Positions 33,588 through 42,287 are shown, counted from the stretch's first letter. The stretch: 64,000 nucleotides of DNA from CAZJRB01 sp964547995 (GCA_964547995.1 CAZJRB010000017.1:1-64000), one strand, 5' to 3'. A program made the numbers and translations. Notes: generated from the sequence alone by a model not told the origin.

Positions 33588-35000
33588 CTACTCGACTTCC
33601 TCGTACGGCGCAGCAACAACCGGTTCGAAGGGTTCTTCCAGAGTCGCGAGGCTGGCCCTGAGCACAAGAATCGAGAGTAGGCCGCCGAAGATGTTTGCCG
33701 CCGTCGTACCGGACAACAGCCCAAGATAACCATGCCAATCCGAGCCGCCGAGATGACGAAACACCATCGAGCCGCAGAAAGCCAACGGAACGTACAACAC
33801 GCACATCCGAACCACGTTGATTGCCAGCGAACGCAAAGGCCGGTTGACGGCGTTGAGGACCGCGCCGGTCAACTGGCAGATTCCCCGCAGACCGTATCCG
33901 ATTGGAACAACGTACAAATAGAGGGCAATGTACCCTATAACTTCCGCCTGATCGCTGAAGAGCCGTCCCAGCGGCCTGGCGCAGAGACTCAGCACAACGG
34001 CGCAGAAAACGCCCCAGCCGAACGAGAACCAGAAACTGTGCCTCTGGGCGGTGTGAATGCGGTCGAACCGCCTCGCCCCCCAGTTCTGACCGATGAACAC
34101 CACCAGCACCGTGCTCAGCGAGCGAACCAACAGCATCGCAAGGGTTCCGATCCTGGTACCTGCCCCCAAAGCGGCGACGGCCTCGTAGCCGAATCCGGAG
34201 GCAATCTTAGTGACGACGCCCATGGATGCGGGCATCAGGATCATAGTCCCCACGGTTGGGGCGCCGATCGAGAGGATCCGCTTCCAGGAGTCCCACAATG
34301 TTGCCAGCCGCGGCAATGTGAAATCGAGTAGCCGGTCGCGGAAGTGCAGGATCGCCAACGCCGCGAGGAACCCCAGCACCCGGGCAATCAACGTCGCCAA
34401 CGCTGCTCCTTTCAGTTCCATCCTGGGAAACCCCGCCCAACCGAAAATCAGAAGCGGATCGAGTATGACGTTCAACCCGGCTGAAATCACCATGATCAAA
34501 CTGGGGAACATCGTGTCGCCGGTTGCCCGAATCGAGTTGTTTCCTACCATGGGCACGACGGTAAAGATCGCCGCTATGTACCATATACCCATGTAGTCGT
34601 TGATCATCGGGAGGATATCGTCGGTTGCTCCGAGCAATCGGAAGAGTGGATTGATCGTCAACCAGCCGACAGCCGACAGGACCGAAGCGATGACGACACT
34701 CAGGATCAGACTGTGCGTGGCCAACCGTCGCACAAGGTGCTGGTCGCGGTTTCCGATCGCTTGGGACACGACGGCGCCGGTCCCGATCCCCAATCCAATG
34801 GCGATGCCGGCAACCAGTTGCACGACCGGGAAAGTGAAGCTCAAAGCGGCAAGTTCCTTCGCACCGAGCTGGGCGACGAACAGCGTGTCGGCCAGATTGA
34901 ACGCCACCGTCGAGAAATGGCCGAACATCATCGGAACCGTCATCCATAGCAGAGTGCGGCCGACGGATCCGGTGGTCAGGGTGGGCTGGCGTTGGTTCAT
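33588..35000 (-). CDS. MATE-family efflux transporter
   Basis: 470 residues, twelve predicted membrane helices in two halves. MATE features are LWMTVPMMFGHFSTVAFNLADTLFVAQLG and IGLGIGTGAVVSQAIGNRD in the first half. The second half repeats the layout (IGAPTVGTMILMPASMGVVTKIASGFGYEAVAALGAGTRIG). The family exports cationic drugs or other small molecules in exchange for Na+ or H+ at the inner membrane. It is divergent from the ribosomal operon. The substrate is not predictable. Confidence 0.9.
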   Translation of the reverse strand: MNQRQPTLTTGSVGRTLLWMTVPMMFGHFSTVAFNLADTLFVAQLGAKELAALSFTFPVVQLVAGIAIGLGIGTGAVVSQAIGNRDQHLVRRLATHSLILSVVIASVLSAVGWLTINPLFRLLGATDDILPMINDYMGIWYIAAIFTVVPMVGNNSIRATGDTMFPSLIMVISAGLNVILDPLLIFGWAGFPRMELKGAALATLIARVLGFLAALAILHFRDRLLDFTLPRLATLWDSWKRILSIGAPTVGTMILMPASMGVVTKIASGFGYEAVAALGAGTRIGTLAMLLVRSLSTVLVVFIGQNWGARRFDRIHTAQRHSFWFSFGWGVFCAVVLSLCARPLGRLFSDQAEVIGYIALYLYVVPIGYGLRGICQLTGAVLNAVNRPLRSLAINVVRMCVLYVPLAFCGSMVFRHLGGSDWHGYLGLLSGTTAANIFGGLLSILVLRASLATLEEPFEPVVAAPYEEVE

Positions 35001-35300
35001 GGGGACATTTCAGGGAATCAAGCAAGTCCATATCGCGATAGTCTAACCGCAATGAGTGCGTTTGGCTGTGGTGCTATGGGGCGGTTGGTAATTACGTGGG
35101 GCTAAACATGATACCATAGGGTGGACGCGACTCGGTGAATGGAACCGTCCCAAGACACATCTTCTGGGGGGCATGGATTTCTCGTCCGTGAACGTGTTTT
35201 CATCGCTGGGAGCAGTAACCCATTCAAAACTCGTAACAATCGTGATTCTAGGGTAATTGGGCAAGGGTGACGGGACCAGGTATTTTCGTCCAGGAGTCCG

Positions 35301-35329
35301 TTGACGCTATTGGCGAAAACTGTTAATCT
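35301..35329 (+). promoter_or_regulatory. Candidate promoter of the ribosomal protein superoperon
   Basis: TTGACG at 35301-35306 and TAATCT at 35324-35329, 17 bp apart, about 68 bp upstream of the rpsJ start. The -35 box is good and the -10 box weak. The remaining interval 35001-35300 is gene-free. Confidence 0.4.
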
Positions 35330-35396
35330 TTGTGATTCTCGCCTGTTGAGGCGGTTTGCCCTTGGCGGTTTGGAATTGGAGACGCGGGAGGAGTTC

Positions 35397-35726
35397 GTGG
35401 CCACTCAAACCAAGGAGATCATTCGCATCCGGATGGAAGCCTACGATCACGCCATCTTGGATCAGAGTGCGGCGGAAATAGTCGACACCGCCAAACGGAC
35501 TGGTTCGGTCGTCCGCGGTCCCATTCCGTTGCCCACACGCATCGAGCGTTATACGGTCTTGTCCAGCCCGCACGTGGACAAGAAGGCCCGCCAGCAATTT
35601 GAGATTCGCACCCACAAACGTTTGATCGACATCGAGCAGACGACCGCCAAGACGATCGAGTCCCTGAACAAGCTGAGTTTGCCTGCGGGCGTGGACATCA
35701 AAATCAAAGCGACGAGCGGGCAGTAG
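35397..35726 (+). CDS. rpsJ: 30S ribosomal protein S10
   Basis: 109 residues starting at a GTG, with a strong Shine-Dalgarno GGGAGGAG just upstream; the longer ATG frame from 35301 runs through the promoter-like site. S10 motifs are visible: IIRIRMEAYDHAILDQSAAEIVDTAKRTG, GPIPLPTRIERYTVLSSPHVDKKARQQFEIRTHKRLIDI. It is a 30S head protein and, in other bacteria, the NusB partner in antitermination. First gene of the S10-spc-alpha block; 114 nt separate it from rplC. Confidence 0.95.
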   Translation: MATQTKEIIRIRMEAYDHAILDQSAAEIVDTAKRTGSVVRGPIPLPTRIERYTVLSSPHVDKKARQQFEIRTHKRLIDIEQTTAKTIESLNKLSLPAGVDIKIKATSGQ

Positions 35727-35840
35727 TGACGGGGCGGTGCAACCAGGTTTTGCCGGGTTTGTATATGAAATGGAAGTTTGGCGGGTAAAGCCGGTCCCGG
35801 ATCGGTGTTCCCGTCGGCGAGGTAGAAAAGGGCAAGAACG

Positions 35841-36656
35841 ATGCCAGTTGGACTGCTCGGCCGCAAGGTCGGGATGACGCAACTCTACGATGAAACCGGA
35901 AAGGTAATTCCGGTGACCGTCATTCAGGCGGGCCCTTGCAGCGTGCTGCAAGTGAAGACCGTCGAGTGCGACGGATACGAGGCGGTCCAGCTTGGGTATT
36001 CGGATAAGCCCCGTCGTCTTGCCAGCCGCAGCGTTCGCGGCCACGTCGCCAAACTCGACAGCAAGCGGCAGCGGAGTCGCGCTGCCCTCGGCCTGGAAGC
36101 AGCTCCCAAGGCCGGTTGCGAGCCGAAACGTTTCATCCGGGAATTCCGCGCTTCCGGTGAAGAAGTGAATGTCGGCGACGAAATCAAGGTCGACATTTTC
36201 CACCCCACACTGGAAGAATTGGCCGGGTTGTTGAAGGACCTGGCCGGAAAACACAACATCGACACCGAGCAGCCCGGCTGGGAAAACGAACTCAAAAGAA
36301 AGCGCGGGGAAGAGTATTGGGGCGTGGTCAAGTCGATCAAGGCCGTGGACGTAATCGGCACCAGCAAGGGGCGGGGTACCGCCGGGGCGATGAAACGGCA
36401 CAATTTCGCCGGTCAGCGGGCGTCGCACGGCGTGAAGAAGTGCCACCGCCATCTCGGGGGCACCGGGTGCAGCGCTACGCCCAGCCGGCTTTTCAAAGGC
36501 AGGAAAATGCCCGGCCGCTACGGCAACGCCCGGTGTACCACGCGGAATCTCAAAGTGGTGCAAGTAGACGCGGACAATAACCTGCTGGTGGTCAAGGGCG
36601 CGGTTCCCGGCCCCAACGGCGGGTTCGTGATGATTCGAGAAACCAACAAACTCTGA
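35841..36656 (+). CDS. rplC: 50S ribosomal protein L3
   Basis: 271 residues, about 60 longer than the usual 205-215. It opens MPVGLLGRKVGMTQLYDETGKVIPVTVIQAG and ends with the L3 core GTAGAMKRHNFAGQRASHGVKKCHRHLGGTG...RKMPGRYGNARCTTRNLKVV. The extra length lies in the middle, around residues 110-165 (FHPTLEELAGLLKDLAGKHNID...KRGEEYWGVVKSIKAVDVIG). L3 sits near the peptidyl-transferase centre and the factor-binding entrance. The insertion is in frame and the ends are conserved, so the gene is intact. Confidence 0.95.
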   Translation: MPVGLLGRKVGMTQLYDETGKVIPVTVIQAGPCSVLQVKTVECDGYEAVQLGYSDKPRRLASRSVRGHVAKLDSKRQRSRAALGLEAAPKAGCEPKRFIREFRASGEEVNVGDEIKVDIFHPTLEELAGLLKDLAGKHNIDTEQPGWENELKRKRGEEYWGVVKSIKAVDVIGTSKGRGTAGAMKRHNFAGQRASHGVKKCHRHLGGTGCSATPSRLFKGRKMPGRYGNARCTTRNLKVVQVDADNNLLVVKGAVPGPNGGFVMIRETNKL

Positions 36657-36676
36657 CGCACATAGTGACGGAAACC

Positions 36677-37327
36677 ATGGCCAGCCTGACTGTTTACGAT
36701 CGCAACGGCGCCGAGGTCGATCAATATGAAATCGACCCCGCGCAGTTGGCGCCGTGCATCAACAAGCAATTGATACACGACGTGGTGGTCATGTACCAGG
36801 CGAACCAGCGCCAGGGCTCGGCCAAGACGAAGAATCGGAGTGAAGTGTCGGGGGCGAGCCAGAAGATGTATCGGCAGAAGGGGACGGGCCGCGCCCGGGC
36901 CGGTTCGCGACGCAGCGGCATACGCGCCGGCGGCGGGCACATCTTCGCAAAGCGGCCACGCGACTGGTCCTACCGCTTGCCCAAGAAGGCGGTGCGGCTG
37001 GCCGCTCGAATGGCCGTGGCTGCGAGGATCGCCGACGAAGAAATCACCTTGATCGACGAGCTGAAGTTTGACGAACCGAAGACGGGTGATATGGCGGCAA
37101 TCCTCAAAGCGTTGAAGATCGACGGCAAGAGCCTGCTGGTGGCGATTGACGGCTACGACGTGAACGTTTACAAGAGCATCCGCAACATGGCCGGCGTTTC
37201 GGTGCTGCCGGTGGCCGAACTCAACGCCCTGAGCGTACTTCGCCCGCAACGCTTGCTGATGACCCGGTCCGCGCTGGAGGCGTTCCGCGAGAAGGCGGCC
37301 GCGACCGGCGGAAAACAGACTTCGTGA
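36677..37327 (+). CDS. rplD: 50S ribosomal protein L4
   Basis: 216 residues from MASLTVYDRNGAEVDQYEIDP at 36677; an ATG-equivalent four codons upstream is less likely. The L4 loop signature is SEVSGASQKMYRQKGTGRARAGSRRSGIRAGGGHIFAKRPRDWSYRLPKKA, which lines the exit tunnel, and a typical C-terminus follows (LLVAIDGYDVNVYKSIRNMAGVSVLPVAELNALSVLRPQRLLMTRSALEAF). In enterobacteria L4 represses its own S10 operon. Whether that holds here cannot be read from the leader. Confidence 0.95.
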   Translation: MASLTVYDRNGAEVDQYEIDPAQLAPCINKQLIHDVVVMYQANQRQGSAKTKNRSEVSGASQKMYRQKGTGRARAGSRRSGIRAGGGHIFAKRPRDWSYRLPKKAVRLAARMAVAARIADEEITLIDELKFDEPKTGDMAAILKALKIDGKSLLVAIDGYDVNVYKSIRNMAGVSVLPVAELNALSVLRPQRLLMTRSALEAFREKAAATGGKQTS

Positions 37328-37346
37328 GTGCGAGGACGCCAGCCCC

Positions 37347-37658
37347 ATGGCCCGAGACGTTACAAAAACGAAATTGAAGCTGGAACCGTACCAGATCATC
37401 ATCAGACCCCTGGTGACCGAGAAGGGGATGCACAAGGCGGAGCGTAATAACGCCTATGCCTTCGAGGTGAACCGGATGGCCGGCAAAGAGGACATCCGCC
37501 GTGCGGTCGAGGAGTTGTTCGAGGTAAAGGTGGTTCGGGTGAATACGCAGAACCGGAAAGGGAAACCCCGCCGGACCCGCTACCGTTGGGGAAGCACCAA
37601 GGCCTGGAAAAAGGCGATTGTCACCCTGGACCCCGAAGATAAGATCAACTTCTTCTAA
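37347..37658 (+). CDS. rplW: 50S ribosomal protein L23
   Basis: 103 residues. Core features are LKLEPYQIIIRPLVTEKGMHKAERNNAYAFEVNRMAGKEDIRRAVEELFEVKVVRVNTQNRKGKPRRTRYRWGSTKAWKKAIVTL. L23 sits at the tunnel exit and is a docking site for trigger factor and SRP. It follows rplD by 19 nt. Confidence 0.95.
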   Translation: MARDVTKTKLKLEPYQIIIRPLVTEKGMHKAERNNAYAFEVNRMAGKEDIRRAVEELFEVKVVRVNTQNRKGKPRRTRYRWGSTKAWKKAIVTLDPEDKINFF

Positions 37659-37671
37659 GAAGCAAGAAGCG

Positions 37672-38529
37672 ATGGGTATTCGTCGATACAAACCGACCAC
37701 GCCGGGCCGCCGCGGGGCAACCGTCAGCGACTTCGCCGAGTTGACACCGGGGGCAAAGCCGGCGAAAAAGCTCTGCAAACCGAAGCGGCGCAAGGGCGGA
37801 CGAAACAACCAGGGAAAAATCACCGCCCGCCACCGCGGCGGCGGACACAAACGAAACTACCGCATGATCGACTTCCGCCGCAACAAGGACGGGGTGCCCG
37901 CAAAAGTCCACTCCATCCAGTACGACCCGAACCGCACTTGCCGGATCGCCCTGTTGCACTACGCCGACGGCGAAAAGCGATACATCCTGGCCCCGGAAGG
38001 GTTGAAGGTCGGTGGCAAAGTCATCAGCGGGCCCGATGTGCCGGCGACGGTTGGCAATTGCCTGCCGCTGACCGCGATTCCTTTGGGAACGGATATCCAC
38101 AACATCGAACTGCAACCGGGGCGGGGCGGCGTGCTTTGCCGGGCGGCCGGAACCCGCGCCACCCTGGCCGCGCGAGACGCCGGCTGGGCGCAAATCAACC
38201 TCCCCAGCGGCGAAATCCGCCGCGTCCCGTCCTCCTGCCGGGCAACGATCGGATCCATCGGCAACGCCGACCACATGGGAATCGTGCTGGGAAAGGCCGG
38301 GCGGAAGCGGTGGCTCGGACGCCGGCCACACGTCCGCGGGACCGCCATGAATCCGGTCGACCATCCTCACGGCGGCGGCGAAGGCCGCACCAAGGGCGGC
38401 CGACATCCGGTCTCCCCGACCGGCAAACCGACCAAGGGCGGCGCTACACGCAAGAAACGCAAACCGTCGAACAAGGCGATCGTTCGCCGGCGACGGTCCA
38501 AACGATACGGATTGCTGAAGATAAAATGA
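37672..38529 (+). CDS. rplB: 50S ribosomal protein L2
   Basis: 285 residues from MGIRRYKPTTPGRRGATVSDF at 37672, 13 nt after the rplW stop. The longer frame from 37618 overlaps rplW and is rejected. Conserved segments are RHRGGGHKRNYRMIDFRRNKDGVPAKV, the central IHNIELQPGRGG, and the peptidyl-transferase-proximal GTAMNPVDHPHGGGEGRTKGGRHPVSPTGKPTKGG containing the invariant His. Full length. Confidence 0.96.
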   Translation: MGIRRYKPTTPGRRGATVSDFAELTPGAKPAKKLCKPKRRKGGRNNQGKITARHRGGGHKRNYRMIDFRRNKDGVPAKVHSIQYDPNRTCRIALLHYADGEKRYILAPEGLKVGGKVISGPDVPATVGNCLPLTAIPLGTDIHNIELQPGRGGVLCRAAGTRATLAARDAGWAQINLPSGEIRRVPSSCRATIGSIGNADHMGIVLGKAGRKRWLGRRPHVRGTAMNPVDHPHGGGEGRTKGGRHPVSPTGKPTKGGATRKKRKPSNKAIVRRRRSKRYGLLKIK

Positions 38530-38536
38530 CGGTGCC

Positions 38537-38806
38537 ATGAGCAGATCCCTCAAGAAAGGCCCTTACATCGCCCCGAAACTCTTCCAGAAAGTGGAAAAGT
38601 TGAACCTGGCGGGCACCAAGGAACCGATCAGGACCTGGGCCCGGGCGTGTACGGTGGTGCCGGAATTCGTCGGGCACACGTTCATGGTTCACAACGGAAA
38701 GAATCACGTAAAGGTTTTTGTGACCGAGGAGATGGTCGGGCACAAGTTGGGCGAGTTCGCACCGACGCGGACGTTCCGCGGGCATGGTGGAAAGGGCAAG
38801 CGATAG
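38537..38806 (+). CDS. rpsS: 30S ribosomal protein S19
   Basis: 89 residues, the usual length. MSRSLKKGPYIAPKLFQKVEKL opens the protein and FVGHTFMVHNGKNHVKVFVTEEMVGHKLGEFAPTRTFRGHGGKGKR closes it. S19 binds the 16S rRNA head beside S13. It begins 7 nt after rplB and its stop is 1 nt from the rplV start. Confidence 0.96.
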   Translation: MSRSLKKGPYIAPKLFQKVEKLNLAGTKEPIRTWARACTVVPEFVGHTFMVHNGKNHVKVFVTEEMVGHKLGEFAPTRTFRGHGGKGKR

Positions 38807-38807
38807 G

Positions 38808-39134
38808 ATGCCTTACGAAGCGGTTCACAAATTCGCGCGGATCAGCCCCCGTAAAGTGCGGCCTCTAGCCGACTTGATTCGGGGGGAGTTTGCCGACGAT
38901 GCCCTGAACATTCTCAGGTACCTTCCCAATCGCGGGGCTCGGATGTTGGAAAAAGTGCTCAAAAGCGCCATGGCCAACGCCGAGGACCGCCGGGCACCCA
39001 ATCTGCGCCACTTGATGGTGGTCGATGTCCGCGTGGACGTCGGGCCGATGTTCAAGCGGCTGCAACCCAAGGCCCGGGGAATGGCGACGATTCTCAAGAA
39101 GCGCATGTCGCACATCCGTGTGACGTTGGATTAG
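38808..39134 (+). CDS. rplV: 50S ribosomal protein L22
   Basis: 108 residues from MPYEAVHKFARISPRKVRPLADLIRG at 38808, one base after the rpsS stop. The tunnel beta-hairpin end is present (KRLQPKARGMATILKKRMSHIRVTL). It assembles early with 23S rRNA and lines the exit tunnel with L4. Confidence 0.95.
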   Translation: MPYEAVHKFARISPRKVRPLADLIRGEFADDALNILRYLPNRGARMLEKVLKSAMANAEDRRAPNLRHLMVVDVRVDVGPMFKRLQPKARGMATILKKRMSHIRVTLD

Positions 39135-39154
39135 GACCAAGCGAGAGCCGAAGT

Positions 39155-39871
39155 ATGGGTCAGAAAGTCAATCCGACCGGATTCCGCACCGGCATTATGA
39201 CCGGATGGAAGAGCCGGTGGTTCGCCTCGAAGCAGGAGTTTGCCGAACTGCTTGTCGAGGACCAGAGGATTCGCGATTTCGTCAAGAATCGCAAGGATAA
39301 GGGTGGAAAACCCATGTACCCGGCAATCGCAAAAATTGAAATCGAGCGGACACGAGACGAGGTCAAGGTGATTCTGCACTCTGCACGGCCGGGTGTGTTG
39401 ATCGGCAGAAAAGGAGAAAAGGTCGAAGAATTGCAGCAAGATTTGCAAGAGAGAACCGGACGCCGAATCAACTTGAAAATCGAAGAAATCAATCGTGCCG
39501 AACTCGTTGCCCAACTGGTCGCGGAAGACATCGCCGAGCAGTTGGCGAAACGGGCCGGGTTCCGACGCACGATGAAGAGGTCGATGGAGCAAACCATGGA
39601 AGCGGGCGCCAAGGGGATCAAGATTCAGTTGGCCGGTCGCCTCGGCGGTGCGGAAATGGCCCGACGGGAGAAGCAAATGATGGGGTCGATTCCCCTCTCC
39701 ACCCTCAGGGCAAAAATCGACTACGGATTCACGGAAGCAAAAATCGCCCAAGGCCACATCGGTATTCAGGTGTGGATCAACCAGGGCATGTATAGCGAGG
39801 ATGATATCGATGGCGTTGATGCCAAGGCGAGTCAAACATCGAAAAAGTCAAAGAAGACGTATAAAAGGTAA
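39155..39871 (+). CDS. rpsC: 30S ribosomal protein S3
   Basis: 238 residues. MGQKVNPTGFRTGIMTGWKSRWF opens it; the KH domain carries VLIGRKGEKVEELQQDLQERTGRRINLKIEEI; the C-terminal domain carries GIKIQLAGRLGGAEMARREKQMMGSIPLSTLRAKIDYGFTEA. The gene runs on into the start of rplP: its last 62 nt (39810-39871) are also rplP codons in another frame. The C-terminal tail encoded there (DAKASQTSKKSKKTYKR) is basic and may simply be tolerated. Confidence 0.95.
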   Translation: MGQKVNPTGFRTGIMTGWKSRWFASKQEFAELLVEDQRIRDFVKNRKDKGGKPMYPAIAKIEIERTRDEVKVILHSARPGVLIGRKGEKVEELQQDLQERTGRRINLKIEEINRAELVAQLVAEDIAEQLAKRAGFRRTMKRSMEQTMEAGAKGIKIQLAGRLGGAEMARREKQMMGSIPLSTLRAKIDYGFTEAKIAQGHIGIQVWINQGMYSEDDIDGVDAKASQTSKKSKKTYKR

Positions 39872-40226
39872 AGCTACTCGCGGAAACCGCGTCGTCTTCG
39901 GTGACTTTGGGCTGCAAGCGGTCCAGGGCGGCTGGATCAGCGCAGCAACGATCGAGGCCGGGCGTATTGCGGCCCAGCAGTACATCCGCGGCGAGGGACG
40001 CCTGTACATCCGAGTTTTCCCACACAAACCGATTACTTCCATCCCGCTGGAGACGCGAATGGGTAAAGGGAAAGGCGAGCCCGACTACTGGGCTGCGGTG
40101 GTGAAGCCGGGGACCGTGTTGTACGAAATCGGCGGCGTGACCGAGGAGGCCGCCCGGCTCTGTTTCACCCGACTGGCCCATAAGATGCCCGTTCGTGTCC
40201 GCTTCCTGAAACGACGCCCGATTTAG
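39810..40226 (+). CDS. rplP: 50S ribosomal protein L16
   Basis: 138 residues from MALMPRRVKHRKSQRRRIKGKATRGN. This N-terminus is the conserved L16 start (MLMPKRVKYRK type), so the overlap with rpsC is genuine; ATGs at 39801 and 39819 are in the same frame. Other L16 marks are FGDFGLQAVQGGWISAATIEAGRIAAQQYIRGEGRLYIRVFPHKPIT and RMGKGKGEPDYWAAVVKPGTVLYEIGGV. It binds near the A site and helps position tRNA. Confidence 0.95.
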   Translation: MALMPRRVKHRKSQRRRIKGKATRGNRVVFGDFGLQAVQGGWISAATIEAGRIAAQQYIRGEGRLYIRVFPHKPITSIPLETRMGKGKGEPDYWAAVVKPGTVLYEIGGVTEEAARLCFTRLAHKMPVRVRFLKRRPI

Positions 40227-40237
40227 GAACCGGAAAA

Positions 40238-40477
40238 ATGACCAAGGCAGCCGAACTTCGCGAGATGAGCGACGAGCAGTTGGCGATGACGCTCAAGGAA
40301 GCCACCGACAACTTCTTCCGCCTGCGGCTCCAGGCCCAGACGGAACGGCTCGACGCCCCCAGCGAATTGCGGAAAAACCGCCGCCTGATCGCCCGGATCA
40401 AAACGATCCGGCACGAACGGGAAATCGCGGCTGCCGGCGAAAAGAAGACCGAGGAAACCGATGCCCAAACGAGTTGA
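40238..40477 (+). CDS. rpmC: 50S ribosomal protein L29
   Basis: 79 residues. MTKAAELREMSDEQLAMTLKEATDNFFRLRLQAQTERLDAPSELRKNRRLIARIKTIRHERE is a typical two-helix L29, followed by a charged tail. The last 17 nt overlap rpsQ. L29 sits next to L23 at the tunnel exit. Confidence 0.93.
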   Translation: MTKAAELREMSDEQLAMTLKEATDNFFRLRLQAQTERLDAPSELRKNRRLIARIKTIRHEREIAAAGEKKTEETDAQTS

Positions 40478-40775
40478 AGTCGGCGTCGTCACCAGCGACA
40501 AGACGACAAAAACACGCCGAGTGGAAATCGCGCGGCTTGTGAAACACCCCAAGTATGGGAAGTTCATCCGCCGCAGGACGATTTGCCACGTCCACGACGA
40601 AAACGAGGAGTCGAAACTCGGGGATAAAGTGGAAATCATCGAGTGCCCGCCAAAATCGAAAACAAAACACTGGGAGCTGGTTCGAGTGGTCGAGAAGGGA
40701 CAAGTAATCGATCTGGCAGCGATGCGGGCGGCGACGAAAACCGGGGAGGAGCCGACGGTACCGGAAGGATCGTGA
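40461..40775 (+). CDS. rpsQ: 30S ribosomal protein S17
   Basis: 104 residues, somewhat longer than the common 80-90. The S17 OB fold is seen in KRVEVGVVTSDKTTKTRRVEIARLVKHPKYGKFIRRRTICHVHDENEESKLGDKVEIIECPPKSKTKHWELVRVVEK. A further C-terminal extension of about 25 residues follows. The start overlaps the end of rpmC by 17 nt, implying coupled translation. Confidence 0.93.
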   Translation: MPKRVEVGVVTSDKTTKTRRVEIARLVKHPKYGKFIRRRTICHVHDENEESKLGDKVEIIECPPKSKTKHWELVRVVEKGQVIDLAAMRAATKTGEEPTVPEGS

Positions 40776-40789
40776 CTTGGATGTGAACC

Positions 40790-41158
40790 ATGATTCAAAT
40801 GCAAACCCGACTCGCCGTGGCCGATAACACCGGCGCCAAGGAATTGATGTGCATCAAGGTCCTTGGCGGAACGCACCGCCGCACCGCCGGGGTGGGCGAT
40901 ATCGTCGTGTGCAGCGTGAAAAGCGTAATCCCGGGCGCCGAGCTGAAAAAGGGAACCGTGGTTCGGGCAGTGATCGTCCGCTGCAAGCAGTCGACCCGCC
41001 GGGAGGACGGCAGCTACGTGCGATTCGACAGCAACGCCGCCGTGATTATCGACAATGAGAAGAATCCCCGCGGCACGCGGATTTTCGGCGCCGTCGCCCG
41101 GGAACTGCGCGAGTGTAACTTCATGAAAATCGTCAGCCTCGCCGGCGAGGTGGTCTGA
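40790..41158 (+). CDS. rplN: 50S ribosomal protein L14
   Basis: 122 residues, standard length. MIQMQTRLAVADNTGAKELMCIKVLGGTHRRTAGVGDIVVCSVKSVIPGAELKKGTVVRAVIVRCKQSTRREDGSYVRFDSNAAVIIDNEKNPRGTRIFGAVARELRECNFMKIVSLAGEVV is entirely L14-like. It lies at the subunit interface and is the site of RsfS silencing in other bacteria. The stop overlaps the rplX start (ATGA). Confidence 0.97.
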   Translation: MIQMQTRLAVADNTGAKELMCIKVLGGTHRRTAGVGDIVVCSVKSVIPGAELKKGTVVRAVIVRCKQSTRREDGSYVRFDSNAAVIIDNEKNPRGTRIFGAVARELRECNFMKIVSLAGEVV

Positions 41159-41505
41159 TGCTGATCCGAACAGATGACATTGTGGAAATCATTGCCGGCG
41201 ACGACCGGGGTGCGCGCGGAAAGGTGCTTCGCGTGGAACGGAAGTCCGGAAAGATCGTCGTCGAGCAGGTTAACCGTGTTTACAAACACATACGGCGCAG
41301 CCAGAAGAACCCGCAAGGCGGCCGCCTCTCGAAGGAAATGCCGATCCCGGCCGCCAATGCCCTGTTGATCTGCGAAGCGTGCGGCGCCGCTACCCGGTTG
41401 GGCACCCGGCATCTCGACGACGGCAGCAAGGAGCGCTATTGCAAGAAATGCGGCGCCGGGAACGGTCAGATTGCCCCGCGAAGGGCCAAACGCGCCAAGA
41501 AATAA
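41158..41505 (+). CDS. rplX: 50S ribosomal protein L24, zinc-ribbon form
   Basis: 115 residues. The KOW motif segment is DIVEIIAGDDRGARGKVLRVERKSGKIVVEQVNRVYKHIRRSQKNPQGGR. Beyond it the C-terminal half carries CEACG...CKKCG, two CxxC pairs that should bind zinc, as in the longer bacterial L24 form. L24 starts 50S assembly. It begins with the ATGA overlap at the rplN stop. Confidence 0.95.
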   Translation: MLIRTDDIVEIIAGDDRGARGKVLRVERKSGKIVVEQVNRVYKHIRRSQKNPQGGRLSKEMPIPAANALLICEACGAATRLGTRHLDDGSKERYCKKCGAGNGQIAPRRAKRAKK

Positions 41506-41517
41506 CGTGCAAGCAAA

Positions 41518-42084
41518 ATGACACCGCGACTGTTGGAACAATACGAAACGGAAATCCTCCCGGCCCTGGCCGAGCAATTTGGCCGGACGAACCGGCTATC
41601 GCTCCCCCGTCTCGAGAAGATCATGATCAATATGGGAGTGGGGTCGGCCGTGGGTGAGAAAAAACACCTGGAGGAAGCCGTCGATGCGTTGAAGCTGCTT
41701 TCCGGACAGAAACCGGTCGTTACCCTGGCCCGGAAGTCGGTGGCCGGGTTCCGCGTTCGCCAAGGGATGGCGATCGGGTGCAAAGTCACGCTGCGAGGAA
41801 AGCGGATGTACGAGTTTCTCGATCGGTTGATTTCCCTGGCCTTACCCCGCGTGCGCGACTTCCGGGGCCTCAACCCCGACGCGTTCGACGGCCATGGCAA
41901 CTATACCCTGGGGTTGGCGGAACAGTTGGTTTTTCCGGAACTCAATCCGGACAAGTATTCTCGGCCGCAGGGGATGAACGTGACGATTGTTACCACCGGG
42001 CGAAACGACGACGAGGCGCGCGAATTGTTGCGGCGGCTGGGGATGCCGCTGCGGGGGACCGAGGCGGCAAAAACCTCAGCGTAA
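41518..42084 (+). CDS. rplE: 50S ribosomal protein L5
   Basis: 188 residues. Family marks are LPRLEKIMINMGVG, LLSGQKPVVTLARKSVAGFRVRQGMAIGCKVTLRGKRMYEFLDRLISLALPRVRDFRG and FDGHGNYTLGLAEQLVFPELNPDK, plus the C-terminal VTIVTTGRNDDEARELLRRLGMPL. L5 binds 5S rRNA and contacts P-site tRNA. Confidence 0.96.
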   Translation: MTPRLLEQYETEILPALAEQFGRTNRLSLPRLEKIMINMGVGSAVGEKKHLEEAVDALKLLSGQKPVVTLARKSVAGFRVRQGMAIGCKVTLRGKRMYEFLDRLISLALPRVRDFRGLNPDAFDGHGNYTLGLAEQLVFPELNPDKYSRPQGMNVTIVTTGRNDDEARELLRRLGMPLRGTEAAKTSA

Positions 42085-42101
42085 CGATAGGACAAAACCG
42101 G

Positions 42102-42287
42102 ATGGCCAGCAAATCGAAAATCGCCAAAGCCCTACGGACCCCCAAGTTCAGCTCCCGCGCCGAGCGCCGGTGCAAAATTTGCGGGCGTCCGCGGTCGGTA
42201 TACCGCAAGTTCGGAATCTGTCGGATCTGCTTCCGCAACCTCGCAGACGAGGGGCTGATTCCCGGCGTTAAGAAAGCGAGTTGGTAG
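42102..42287 (+). CDS. rpsN: 30S ribosomal protein S14, zinc type
   Basis: 61 residues from MASKSKIAKALRTPKFSSRAE at 42102, 17 nt after rplE. Two CxxC pairs (CKICGRPRSVYRKFGICRICFRNLA) mark the short zinc-binding form of S14. The longer open frame upstream overlaps rplE and is not used. It sits in the 30S head. Confidence 0.95.
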   Translation: MASKSKIAKALRTPKFSSRAERRCKICGRPRSVYRKFGICRICFRNLADEGLIPGVKKASW

